Assembly (NCBI GenBank): GCA_027485365.1
Contig: JAIXRD010000246.1
Location: 1-7,071, forward strand
DNA: 7,071 nt
Source: Cryomorphaceae bacterium
GTDB taxonomy: Bacteria; Bacteroidota; Bacteroidia; Flavobacteriales_D; Crocinitomicaceae
Direction of reading: 5' to 3'
The notes beneath the pieces are model-generated. The model made no database searches. It had not been told where the DNA came from and worked only from the letters and a program-made list of their open reading frames with translations. A program made the translations under genes and the position numbers. Positions 1 through 6,733 of the stretch are shown in pieces. Numbering within the stretch: the stretch's first letter is position 1; every line of letters begins with the position of its first letter.

Positions 1-85
1 GGGAATAATCACTAGCACCTCAAGCCAATCTCACTAAAAATTGCCCTTTCAAGAAGAACAAGGTAATTTTCGAATTTTTATCTTC

Positions 86-112
86 TTGTTTTATCAATGA
101 ATCTTACCTTTG
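86..112 (+). promoter_or_regulatory. Bacteroidota-type promoter for alaS
   Basis: The octamer TACCTTTG at 105-112 is a perfect match to the Bacteroidota -7 consensus TAnnTTTG. A TTG at 86-88 lies 16 nt upstream and could serve as the -33 element, although this spacing is slightly short and the full TTTG is not present. Transcription would start near 117-119, giving a leader of about 14 nt before the ATG at 132. The -7 box is strong and the -33 box is weak. It would drive alaS and probably the three genes after it. Confidence 0.6.
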
Positions 113-131
113 TAGTTCATTGTATACCAAT

Positions 132-2747
132 ATGACCGTTTCTGAGATACGCCAACAGTTTTTTGATTTTTTCGAACGCAAGGGACACGCTATTGTCCCT
201 TCTGCCCCGCTTGTAATTAAAAACGACCCTACCCTGTTATTTACCAATGCAGGAATGAATCAATTTAAAGATTACTTTTTAGGGAATGAATCCGCTCCCG
301 TAAAGCGTATTGCCAACTCGCAAAAATGCTTGCGCGTTTCAGGAAAACACAATGACCTCGAAGAAGTTGGTGTAGACACCTATCATCATACCTTGTTTGA
401 AATGCTTGGTAATTGGTCCTTTGGTGATTATTTCAAAAAAGAAGCCATTGAATGGGCTTGGGAGCTTTTGACCGAAGTCTACAAGCTGAATCCACAAGAT
501 TTATATGTTACCGTATTCGAAGGAGACGAAACAGATAAGGTTCCCATGGACTCCGAATCCAACGAATTATGGGCAAAACTGATTGACCCATCACACATCT
601 TATTAGCCTCTAAAAAGGATAATTTTTGGGAAATGGGCGATACAGGTCCGTGCGGTCCGTGTACAGAAATACACGTAGATTTAAGAAGCACGGAAGAAAA
701 ATCAAACATTCCCGGTGCATCACTTGTAAATAATGACCATCCGCAAGTTATTGAGATATGGAACCTGGTGTTCATGCAGTTTAACCGTAAGGCAAATGGT
801 AGTTTAGAACCACTTCCCGCAACGCATGTAGACACGGGAATGGGATTAGAACGCTTAGCGATGGCGCTTCAAGGGAAACAAAGTAACTACGATACCGATT
901 TGTTTCAAGCGCTTATTCAGCACATGGAAAAACTTGCAGGTAAAGGATATGGTAAATCAGAACCAACGGATATAGCCTTGCGTGTTATAGCCGACCATAT
1001 CCGAGCGATTGCTTTTTCTATTGCAGACGGTCAGCTACCCGCAAACAATGGCGCTGGCTATGTGATTCGAAGAATTTTACGTCGTGCCGTTCGCTACGGA
1101 TACCAAACCCTTGAATTGAAAGAACCCTTTCTGTTCACCTTAATTCCGGTGCTCGTAGAACAAATGGGACATCCGTATAAGGAATTAGTTTCTCAAGAAA
1201 ACTTAATCACCAAAGTTATCCGCGAAGAAGAACTAAGCTTTTTCAGGACCTTAGAGCAAGGCATTAAACGAATGGATTTATTGATGGAGGCGACACGAGG
1301 TCAACACAATAATACCCTTGAAGGCACTGCTGTATTTGAATTATATGATACCTATGGGTTTCCACTAGACCTTATTCAACTTATTGGCCGAGAGCATGGT
1401 TTTTCAGTAGATGAAGCAGGATTCAATCAAGAATTAACCAAACAAAAGGAGCGTTCTCGTGCTGCTACAGGCATTGAAACCGACGACTGGCAGCAAGTAA
1501 ATGAAGAAAACCCTACGGAATTTATTGGATATGATGTAATTCAATGCGATACGACCATCATTAGATACCGAAAAGTAACTCAGAAACAACGCGAATTCTA
1601 TCAGTTGGTGCTTAGTCAAACACCATTCTATGCCGAAAGTGGCGGTCAAGTTGGTGATACCGGTTGGTTAATCGATTCACAGGGAAATAAAACCCGAATC
1701 TTCGATGTAAAGAAGGAAAACAACTTAATTGTGCATTTATGCGAATCGTTACCAGCGAGTCTAGGCGAAACATTGAGCGCACAAATTGAATTAAACCGAA
1801 GAATAAACATTCAAAAAAACCACAGTGCCACGCATTTATTGCATCACGCATTACGGACTGTACTTGGAACGCATGTGGAACAAAAAGGCTCCTTAGTAAG
1901 CCCCGACTATCTTCGATTTGATTTTTCGCACTTTGCTAAGGTCACCGAAGAAGAAATGGAACAGGTGATTTCACTCATGGAACAGCAAATTTCGGCGAAC
2001 ATTCCGTTGAACGAGAAACGAAATACCCCTATCAGTGAAGCACAATCAATGGGTGCAATGGCCCTATTTGGCGAAAAATATGGTGATTTGGTTCGTGTGA
2101 TTCAATTTGGAGAGTCGATTGAATTGTGTGGAGGAACTCATGTAAAGTCAACCGGTGAAATCGGTTTAATTCATATTCAATCTGAAGCAGCTGTAGCGGC
2201 GGGAATTCGACGCATTGAAGTAATTTCCGGTCAAGCGGCCGAAACCTATTTCAAACAGGAATCTGCCTTAATGACTGAGGTACGTACGATGTTCAAAAAT
2301 CCAAAGGATGTACTCAAAAGCATCCAAGATTTAATGGATCAAAATCAAGGATTAGGAAAAGAAATCGAAGCATTAATCAAGGAGCGAAATAAAGGAATTA
2401 AGCGTGACTTGGAAAGCAAGCTTGAAGAAATCAATGGGATTCCATGCGTATGTCAAGAGGTATCCATCGACACTAATTCGGTTAAAGACATTTTGTTTCA
2501 GCTTAAAGGTCAATACCCAAGTTTTGTTGGTATTATAGGAAATATTGATGGCGATAAATGTGGGCTAAGTGTAATCATCTCCGATGATTTAGTGGCATCT
2601 AAGTTGTGGAATGCTACCCAATGGATTAGAGAAGTAGCGCCAATGATACAAGGCGGTGGCGGCGGACAACCCTTCTTTGCTACAGCAGGAGGTAAAAACA
2701 GCAACGGAATTAAAAGCGCTTTATCAGCACTTAAAAACAAGCTATAA
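132..2747 (+). CDS. alaS: Alanyl-tRNA synthetase
   Basis: Class II aminoacyl-tRNA synthetase that charges tRNA-Ala with alanine in the cytoplasm and hydrolyses mischarged Ser- or Gly-tRNA-Ala. At 871 residues it is close to the 876 of E. coli AlaRS and is complete. The N-terminal catalytic core (about residues 1-240) includes TNAGMNQFKD at 38-47 and the motif 3 region DTGMGLERLA at 234-243. A helical tRNA-recognition region follows. The editing domain carries the metal-site motifs HSATH (H564, H568) and CGGTH (C666, H670), the same numbering as E. coli. A charged, probably coiled segment (about 725-765) leads to the C-Ala/DHHA1 domain, with its glycine-rich signature GGGGGQP at 841-847 followed by ATAGG. 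I chose the ATG at 132 because MTVSEIRQQFFDFF aligns with the usual N-terminus. A TTG at 120, four codons upstream in frame, is possible but less likely. It is the first gene of a probable operon with glycan genes. Confidence 0.97.
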   Translation: MTVSEIRQQFFDFFERKGHAIVPSAPLVIKNDPTLLFTNAGMNQFKDYFLGNESAPVKRIANSQKCLRVSGKHNDLEEVGVDTYHHTLFEMLGNWSFGDYFKKEAIEWAWELLTEVYKLNPQDLYVTVFEGDETDKVPMDSESNELWAKLIDPSHILLASKKDNFWEMGDTGPCGPCTEIHVDLRSTEEKSNIPGASLVNNDHPQVIEIWNLVFMQFNRKANGSLEPLPATHVDTGMGLERLAMALQGKQSNYDTDLFQALIQHMEKLAGKGYGKSEPTDIALRVIADHIRAIAFSIADGQLPANNGAGYVIRRILRRAVRYGYQTLELKEPFLFTLIPVLVEQMGHPYKELVSQENLITKVIREEELSFFRTLEQGIKRMDLLMEATRGQHNNTLEGTAVFELYDTYGFPLDLIQLIGREHGFSVDEAGFNQELTKQKERSRAATGIETDDWQQVNEENPTEFIGYDVIQCDTTIIRYRKVTQKQREFYQLVLSQTPFYAESGGQVGDTGWLIDSQGNKTRIFDVKKENNLIVHLCESLPASLGETLSAQIELNRRINIQKNHSATHLLHHALRTVLGTHVEQKGSLVSPDYLRFDFSHFAKVTEEEMEQVISLMEQQISANIPLNEKRNTPISEAQSMGAMALFGEKYGDLVRVIQFGESIELCGGTHVKSTGEIGLIHIQSEAAVAAGIRRIEVISGQAAETYFKQESALMTEVRTMFKNPKDVLKSIQDLMDQNQGLGKEIEALIKERNKGIKRDLESKLEEINGIPCVCQEVSIDTNSVKDILFQLKGQYPSFVGIIGNIDGDKCGLSVIISDDLVASKLWNATQWIREVAPMIQGGGGGQPFFATAGGKNSNGIKSALSALKNKL

Positions 2748-2750
2748 GCA

Positions 2751-3674
2751 TTGAGTTCGATTGAGATAACGGTAGCCATTTGCACATACAACCGAGAACG
2801 GTATTTACCTCAGTTGTTTGAATCCATATTGCGTCAAACGCTTGCTCCCGAGCGCTTTGAAATCATTCTGATTGACAATAATTCACCTGGGAATACCCAC
2901 GAACTTTTCACAGAATTCGCTGCGAAAAACCCAACACATCTTACACACTATTTTCTAGAAACAAACCAAGGCTTATCCTTTGCGAGAAATCGTGCGATCA
3001 AAGAATCTTCAGCCCCAATCATTACTTTTTTAGATGATGATGCATTTATTGATGAGAATTATTTGAGTGTGCTCATTGAATCATTCAATAAACACCCAGA
3101 TTGCGGATGCATTGGCGGACCAATACTTCTTCATTATGAAGACATTAAGCCAAGCTGGGAAAACCTTTACTTGAATTCTTTGCTTGGATATTTTAACAAA
3201 GGTGAAGATCCTTTTTACTTCAATCGTACCGATTATCCGCGTGGATCAAATATGGCATTCAGAAATTTAGTATTTGAAAAAGCAGGCGTGTTTAATGTGG
3301 CCTTAGGTCGAATTGGTAACAACTTATTTGGTGGAGAAGAGAAAGACCAATTCAATCGAATTTATGAGGCTGAAATCCCTGTACTGTATGAACCCCAAGC
3401 CATAGTGCACCATTGTGTTCCGAGGGAACGAACAACCTTTGCTTTCATTAAAAAACAAGCATTAGGGACCGGTGTAAGCGAACGTTTACGAAGCAAAAAC
3501 GAAGGGTTGATGAGCTACACTAAACGTATTTTCGTAGAAGGAATAAAATGGTGTGGAAGTATTGTTCTTTGGTTTCTATATGCGTTACAATTCAAATTTG
3601 CCAAAGGAAATATGATACTTTTCTTTCGGTTTTGGGTAACCCGAGGCCTTCTTTTTAAGTATGACAAGGCATGA
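2751..3674 (+). CDS. Family 2 glycosyltransferase
   Basis: Inverting GT-A fold glycosyltransferase that would transfer a sugar from a nucleotide-sugar donor onto a surface glycan or glycoprotein precursor; donor and acceptor are not readable from sequence. It has 307 residues. The N-terminal strand VAICTYNR (8-15), DNNS (42-45), GLSFARNRA (74-82) and the metal-binding LDDDA (94-98) are GT2 hallmarks. GGEEKDQ (194-200) fits the catalytic-base region, and HH (220-221) with the downstream ERTT resembles the usual end of the domain. A hydrophobic stretch at about 265-295 may anchor it to the membrane. The start is TTG: the frame is closed by the alaS stop two codons upstream, and the first beta strand begins at residue 5-7, so no later start is possible without losing the fold. 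It lies 3 nt after alaS and overlaps the next gene by ATGA, implying translational coupling. Confidence 0.9.
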   Translation: MSSIEITVAICTYNRERYLPQLFESILRQTLAPERFEIILIDNNSPGNTHELFTEFAAKNPTHLTHYFLETNQGLSFARNRAIKESSAPIITFLDDDAFIDENYLSVLIESFNKHPDCGCIGGPILLHYEDIKPSWENLYLNSLLGYFNKGEDPFYFNRTDYPRGSNMAFRNLVFEKAGVFNVALGRIGNNLFGGEEKDQFNRIYEAEIPVLYEPQAIVHHCVPRERTTFAFIKKQALGTGVSERLRSKNEGLMSYTKRIFVEGIKWCGSIVLWFLYALQFKFAKGNMILFFRFWVTRGLLFKYDKA

Positions 3675-4582
3675 GAATTCTATTGTGCATACAATCGTTC
3701 ATTGTTGGTTTGATTCAAACCAAACTGAGTGCCATGAGAATTCTCTTACAAAGTAATTTTATCGGGATAGTTCAGCATGAAACACAAACTAAACCTTTGT
3801 TAATCTTAGGCAATGGACCATCCCTTAATGATACACTAAAAAATAATGCTGCAGCCTTGTTGGAAGGATTTGATTCAATGGCAGTCAATGCGGCAGCATG
3901 CAGCGATCAATTCAGCGCGCTTCAACCCAATTTATATATTTTAAACGCAGTAACCTATTTCCAGAACGATTCGGAATTATCTCCTTTTTATATTCAAGCG
4001 AAGTACGATTTATTTGAAGCCTTAAAAGCAAAAACAAGGTGGGAAATGACCTTATTGGTTCCGTTTCGCGCAAAGAAAAGTACTGATTTTCAACAGCTAA
4101 TAGCATCCAACCCAAACTTAAAAGTCCGTTATTTCAATCAAACGCCAGTCGAAGGACTTAACTTTTGGTCGCACCGTTGGTATAATATAGGTTGGGGCAT
4201 GCCACGTCCACACAACGTACTAATTCCTGGAATAATGACTGGAATTCGCCTGGGTTATAAAACCATCGCAATCGTTGGGGCAGATCATTCATGGCTCGCC
4301 GATCTTTCGGTAAACGATAAGAATGAGGCCTTACTGCGTCACGTGCACTATTATGCAACGGATGGCACGCAACCGATGAAGGTAGAGGATCGAATCGATC
4401 GCCCGCGAAAACTGCATGAAATCATTCACAAGTTTTACTTATCCTTTAAAGGCTATTGGCAAATTAGAGCATATGCCAATAAAAAACAGGTGTCCATTAT
4501 TAATGCAAGCAGCGTAAGCATGATCGATGCATTTGATCGAAAACCCTTAGCCCAACTACTCAACGTTACCGATAAAAATTAA
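3671..4582 (+). CDS. MptE-like/DUF115 or GT42 sialyltransferase-like protein
   Basis: A 303-residue protein whose best-recognised feature is ILGNGPSL (45-52). This nucleotide-binding loop is shared by the MptE-like (DUF115) Rossmann family and by CstII-type GT42 sialyltransferases. A second block at 182-208, PGIMTGIRLGYKTIAIVGAD followed by HSW, resembles the GVYMCAVAIALGYKEIYLSG region of Campylobacter CstII. Near the C-terminus INASSVSMIDAF (277-288) matches the usual closing strand of these families. HVHYY (224-228) sits where CstII has its catalytic histidine (NSHYIGHS), which is suggestive only. The position beside a GT2 gene and PseB favours a sugar-acid transferase or glycan role over pterin synthesis; this is inference. 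Its ATG overlaps the GT2 stop (ATGA). A second in-frame ATG at 3734 (Met22) starts a near-identical MRILL segment and could be the real start; GNGPSL would then begin near residue 26. No signal peptide is convincing. Confidence 0.72.
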   Translation: MRILLCIQSFIVGLIQTKLSAMRILLQSNFIGIVQHETQTKPLLILGNGPSLNDTLKNNAAALLEGFDSMAVNAAACSDQFSALQPNLYILNAVTYFQNDSELSPFYIQAKYDLFEALKAKTRWEMTLLVPFRAKKSTDFQQLIASNPNLKVRYFNQTPVEGLNFWSHRWYNIGWGMPRPHNVLIPGIMTGIRLGYKTIAIVGADHSWLADLSVNDKNEALLRHVHYYATDGTQPMKVEDRIDRPRKLHEIIHKFYLSFKGYWQIRAYANKKQVSIINASSVSMIDAFDRKPLAQLLNVTDKN

Positions 4583-4584
4583 TG

Positions 4585-4592
4585 TAACTTTA
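4585..4592 (+). promoter_or_regulatory. Possible -7 element ahead of pseB
   Basis: TAACTTTA differs from the Bacteroidota -7 consensus TAnnTTTG only at the last base and sits 5 nt before the pseB ATG. I see no TTTG or TTG at the proper distance upstream, so this is a weak internal promoter candidate. If used, transcription would begin at or next to the start codon. Confidence 0.3.
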
Positions 4593-4597
4593 CTTCA

Positions 4598-5599
4598 ATG
4601 AAAGACAGATCCATATTAATCACTGGCGGAACCGGTTCGCTTGGAAAGGCGTTAACCAAACACATCTTAACAACATATCCTGAAGTCAAACGCCTTGTTA
4701 TCTATTCAAGAGATGAACAAAAGCAGTTTGAAATGGAACAAGAATTCCCCATATCTAAGTATCCTCAAATTAGGTACTTCATTGGCGACGTGCGTGATGG
4801 AGAGCGTTTGGAACGAGCATTTGAAGGCATTGATAGCGTTATTCATGCCGCGGCAATGAAGCATGTGCATATTGCCGAGTACAATCCGGATGAATGCGTT
4901 AAAACAAACGTAGGCGGTGCCGAAAACGTAATTAAAGCGGCGCTGAAATCACAAGTAAAAGATGTGGTGGCCTTATCAACAGATAAAGCATGTGCACCGA
5001 TAAATTTATACGGGGCGACTAAATTAACCTCTGACAAACTCTTTGTGGCGGCGAATAACATACGCGGAAAACGAGATATTAAATTTTCAGTAGTCCGTTA
5101 TGGAAATGTCATGGGATCGAACGGATCTGTTATCCCATTCTTCATTAAGCGAAAACAATTGGATGGTGTCTTACCGATTACCGTTGCTGAAATGACGCGA
5201 TTTAACATCTCCTTACAAGAAGGAGTCGACATGGTCATGCACGCGTTGGAGCACGCTTGGGGAGGAGAAATCTTTGTTCCTAAAATACCATCCTATCGAA
5301 TCACGGATGTTGCTGAGGCGATTGGACCGGCATGCGAAAAGCCAATCATCGGGATTCGTCCGGGAGAAAAAATTCATGAAGAGATGATCAGCTCATCGGA
5401 TTCATTCTTCACGTATGATTTAGGGAAATACTATACCATTATACCTCAAGCGCCCATTTGGAACTTACAAGCGTATATTAAGACAAACGCAGCACAAAAG
5501 GTTAAAGAAGGGTTCTCTTATAATTCAAAAGATAATACGGATTGGGAGACCATTGATAGTTTGAGAGAGAAAATCAAAACCTACGTAGGAGATTTTTAA
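4598..5599 (+). CDS. pseB: UDP-GlcNAc 4,6-dehydratase (inverting), PseB type
   Basis: Cytoplasmic short-chain dehydrogenase/reductase that converts UDP-GlcNAc to the UDP-4-keto-6-deoxy-L-arabino-hexose, the first step of pseudaminic acid synthesis. It has 333 residues, the normal family length. The NAD(P)-binding loop is TGGTGSLG (9-16). YSRDEQKQFEME (36-47), FIGDVRD (61-67) and HAAAMKHV (83-90) are typical of PseB/FlaA1 proteins. The catalytic set STDKA with D129 and K130, followed by Y138 and K142 in LYGATK, corresponds to D132, K133, Y141 and K145 of H. pylori FlaA1. VRYGNVMGSNGSVIPFF (166-182), EIFVPKIPS (224-232) and IGIRPGEKIHEEMISS (251-266) complete the match. In MTRFNISL (199-206) an Asn replaces the Trp common in Campylobacter. 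It starts 15 nt after the previous gene and probably belongs to the same operon. A related capsule dehydratase is the alternative, but the overall match favours PseB. Confidence 0.92.
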   Translation: MKDRSILITGGTGSLGKALTKHILTTYPEVKRLVIYSRDEQKQFEMEQEFPISKYPQIRYFIGDVRDGERLERAFEGIDSVIHAAAMKHVHIAEYNPDECVKTNVGGAENVIKAALKSQVKDVVALSTDKACAPINLYGATKLTSDKLFVAANNIRGKRDIKFSVVRYGNVMGSNGSVIPFFIKRKQLDGVLPITVAEMTRFNISLQEGVDMVMHALEHAWGGEIFVPKIPSYRITDVAEAIGPACEKPIIGIRPGEKIHEEMISSSDSFFTYDLGKYYTIIPQAPIWNLQAYIKTNAAQKVKEGFSYNSKDNTDWETIDSLREKIKTYVGDF

Positions 5600-5760
5600 C
5601 ACAAAGGCAAATACGTGCTTCAAGAACTGTAAATAAAACGATTGATCAACATACCTGGAAACATTGGCTTGAACCATTGGATTAAAAAAAATAGTATTTT
5701 CACAAGCATATTTGGCGGACCTGAAAAGCCTTACGAGTAAGAAAACTAAACTAAATTATT
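5600..5760. other. Intergenic gap with no recognised gene
   Basis: These 161 nt separate pseB from the DUF805 gene. All three + strand frames are broken by stops, and no start-plus-domain combination is visible. There is no G/C-rich hairpin followed by T's, so the end of the pseB transcript is not marked. The only structures are an 8-bp palindrome TTGATCAA (5642-5649), a direct repeat CATTGG (5662-5667 and 5675-5680) and an A/T inverted repeat AAAATA-G-TATTTT (5688-5700). The promoter of the DUF805 gene should lie here, but no good pair of elements was found. Confidence 0.5.
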
Positions 5761-6147
5761 ATGAATTATTATTTAAAAGCTTTACAAAATTATACCAACT
5801 TCAATGGCAGAGCGAGAAGAGCAGAATACTGGTATTTCTTTCTTTTCAATGTGATATTTGCCTTTGCCGCAATGTTTTTAGACAATGTTGCTGGTTTAGC
5901 TAATGATTTAACAGGATACGGCCCTATATATGGGTTATATGCACTTTTTGCATTTTTACCAGGTCTGGCGGTTGCGGTTAGACGAATGCACGATATCGGA
6001 AAAAGTGGATGGATGATACTTGTTGCTTTAATACCGCTTATTGGTGGAATTTGGATCCTTATATTATTCGCAACCGAAGGAAACAAAGGTGAAAATGAAT
6101 ATGGTCCTGACCCGAAAGAACAATCGAGTTCAGAGTTACTTGATTAA
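5761..6147 (+). CDS. DUF805 family inner-membrane protein
   Basis: Small integral membrane protein of 128 residues, matching the DUF805 family (E. coli YhaH/YhaI type), whose function is not established. Family signatures are FNGRARRAEYW (14-24), RRMHDIGKSGW (74-84) and the C-terminal TEGNKGENEYGPDP (105-118). Three hydrophobic segments are visible at about 25-42, 55-72 and 84-104. The acidic tail QSSSELLD is soluble. The ATG is preceded by an A/T-rich leader typical of Bacteroidota with no Shine-Dalgarno. AATTATTAT is repeated directly on either side of the start codon (5754-5762 and 5764-5772). An intrinsic terminator follows 23 nt after the stop, so this is probably a single-gene unit or the end of the upstream transcript. 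Nothing ties it to glycan synthesis other than position. Confidence 0.9.
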   Translation: MNYYLKALQNYTNFNGRARRAEYWYFFLFNVIFAFAAMFLDNVAGLANDLTGYGPIYGLYALFAFLPGLAVAVRRMHDIGKSGWMILVALIPLIGGIWILILFATEGNKGENEYGPDPKEQSSSELLD

Positions 6148-6170
6148 CAGAGTACTATAACACTAGTTTG

Positions 6171-6200
6171 AAAATAGCCGGTAAAACGGCTATTTTTTTT
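6171..6200 (+). terminator. Rho-independent terminator after DUF805 gene
   Basis: Inverted repeat AAAATAGCCG (6171-6180) and CGGCTATTTT (6187-6196), a perfect 10-bp stem, with a 6-nt loop GTAAAA. The run of T continues to 6200. It separates the DUF805 transcript from tspO. Because the stem's outer pairs are A/T, it could also work to some degree on the opposite strand. Confidence 0.9.
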
Positions 6201-6204
6201 GTAT

Positions 6205-6212
6205 TAACTTAG
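6205..6212 (+). promoter_or_regulatory. Possible -7 element for tspO
   Basis: TAACTTAG matches five of the six fixed positions of TAnnTTTG and lies 6 nt before the tspO ATG. A promoter is expected here because a terminator ends just upstream at 6200. No -33 TTTG or TTG occurs at the proper spacing, since that position falls inside the terminator hairpin, so the call is weak. Confidence 0.35.
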
Positions 6213-6218
6213 TTCTGT

Positions 6219-6686
6219 ATGAAAAAAACCATAATCGTCTCCCTTGCTTTTTTAAGCCTTAACTTTTTAGCCCTTGCCCTTGGTGGATTATTTACAGCAG
6301 ATGGCGTTTCTTCTGAATGGTATCAAACCTTAAATAAAGCGCCTTGGACTCCTCCGGGTTGGGTTTTCGGTGTAGCATGGACCTTTTTAATGTGCTGTTT
6401 TACCGTATTTATGACTCTGCGTTGGTCGAAAGACCAAGACCGAAAGAAAACACTAATTCTCTATGGTATTCAATGGATATTGAATGTTTCTTGGAATCCC
6501 ATATTTTTCTATTTCCATCAAAACCTGCTTGGTTTAATTGATATTACCTTGCTTCTTTCCGTGGTAATAGTTGTGGGAATCACAACGCTGCGCACCTTGA
6601 GATTTCATACCCTTTGGATTTTGCCTTATGTGCTTTGGTTAATGATTGCTACCTCTTTGAATGCTTACATACTTTTCTTTAACTAG
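6219..6686 (+). CDS. tspO: TspO/MBR family tryptophan-rich membrane protein
   Basis: Five-helix membrane protein of the translocator protein family, known in bacteria to bind tetrapyrroles such as porphyrins and linked to stress and light responses. The exact role here is not readable. Its 155 residues fit the family. WYQTLNKAPWTPPGWVFGVA (34-53) carries the hallmark loop and second-helix start. QWILNVSWNPIFF (85-97) matches the third helix, and PYVLWLMIATSLN (136-148) the fifth. Hydrophobic segments fall at about 4-24, 48-68, 79-98, 103-122 and 130-153. The family's typical binding-site tryptophans, the PPxW motif and the terminal LN are present. The ATG at 6219 gives a normal N-terminus. 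A terminator immediately upstream and a promoter immediately downstream suggest it is transcribed alone. Confidence 0.93.
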   Translation: MKKTIIVSLAFLSLNFLALALGGLFTADGVSSEWYQTLNKAPWTPPGWVFGVAWTFLMCCFTVFMTLRWSKDQDRKKTLILYGIQWILNVSWNPIFFYFHQNLLGLIDITLLLSVVIVVGITTLRTLRFHTLWILPYVLWLMIATSLNAYILFFN

Positions 6687-6698
6687 GATACTAAGGAG

Positions 6699-6727
6699 TT
6701 TGACTGCATAGATTTTTCTTAACTTCG
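6699..6727 (+). promoter_or_regulatory. Bacteroidota promoter for NeuB-like gene
   Basis: TTTG at 6699-6702 and TAACTTCG at 6720-6727 are separated by 17 nt, which fits the flavobacterial TTG-N17-23-TAnnTTTG pattern. The -7 box has one mismatch. Transcription 5-7 nt downstream of the -7 box would begin at 6732-6734, so the mRNA would have almost no leader before the ATG at 6734. Confidence 0.6.
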
Positions 6728-6733
6728 TATTTA

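Noticed and set aside
50..90. Inverted repeat CAAGAAG (50-56) with CTTCTTG (82-88) upstream of alaS, considered as a leader regulator or terminator
   Set aside because: The 25-nt A/T-rich spacer and purine/pyrimidine-rich arms make a chance match likely. It lies upstream of the predicted transcription start, so it cannot be a leader attenuator, and no T-run fits a terminator.
1..104. Possible end or start of a neighbouring gene at the left edge
   Set aside because: Every frame on both strands is interrupted by stops within this stretch, and no protein family is recognisable.
479..835. 118-residue minus-strand reading frame within alaS
   Set aside because: It lies wholly inside alaS, which has full family motifs across this region; the antisense frame shows no domain.
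5597..5632. Continuation of the pseB frame past its TAA (HKGKYVLQEL then TAA), considered as a disrupted C-terminus
   Set aside because: PseB is already full length at 333 residues, and ten extra codons in frame can occur by chance.
5688..5700. AAAATA-G-TATTTT inverted repeat considered as a terminator for the pseB transcript
   Set aside because: It has only A/T pairs and a one-base centre, so it cannot form a stable hairpin, and no T-run follows.
5712..5903. 63-residue + strand reading frame starting with TTG ahead of and overlapping the DUF805 gene
   Set aside because: It overlaps the first 143 nt of a well-supported DUF805 gene in another frame, has no recognisable domain, and its overlapping part is simply the DUF805 sequence read out of frame.
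5790..6086. 98-residue minus-strand reading frame opposite DUF805
   Set aside because: It is antisense to the conserved DUF805 motifs and has no own signature or promoter.
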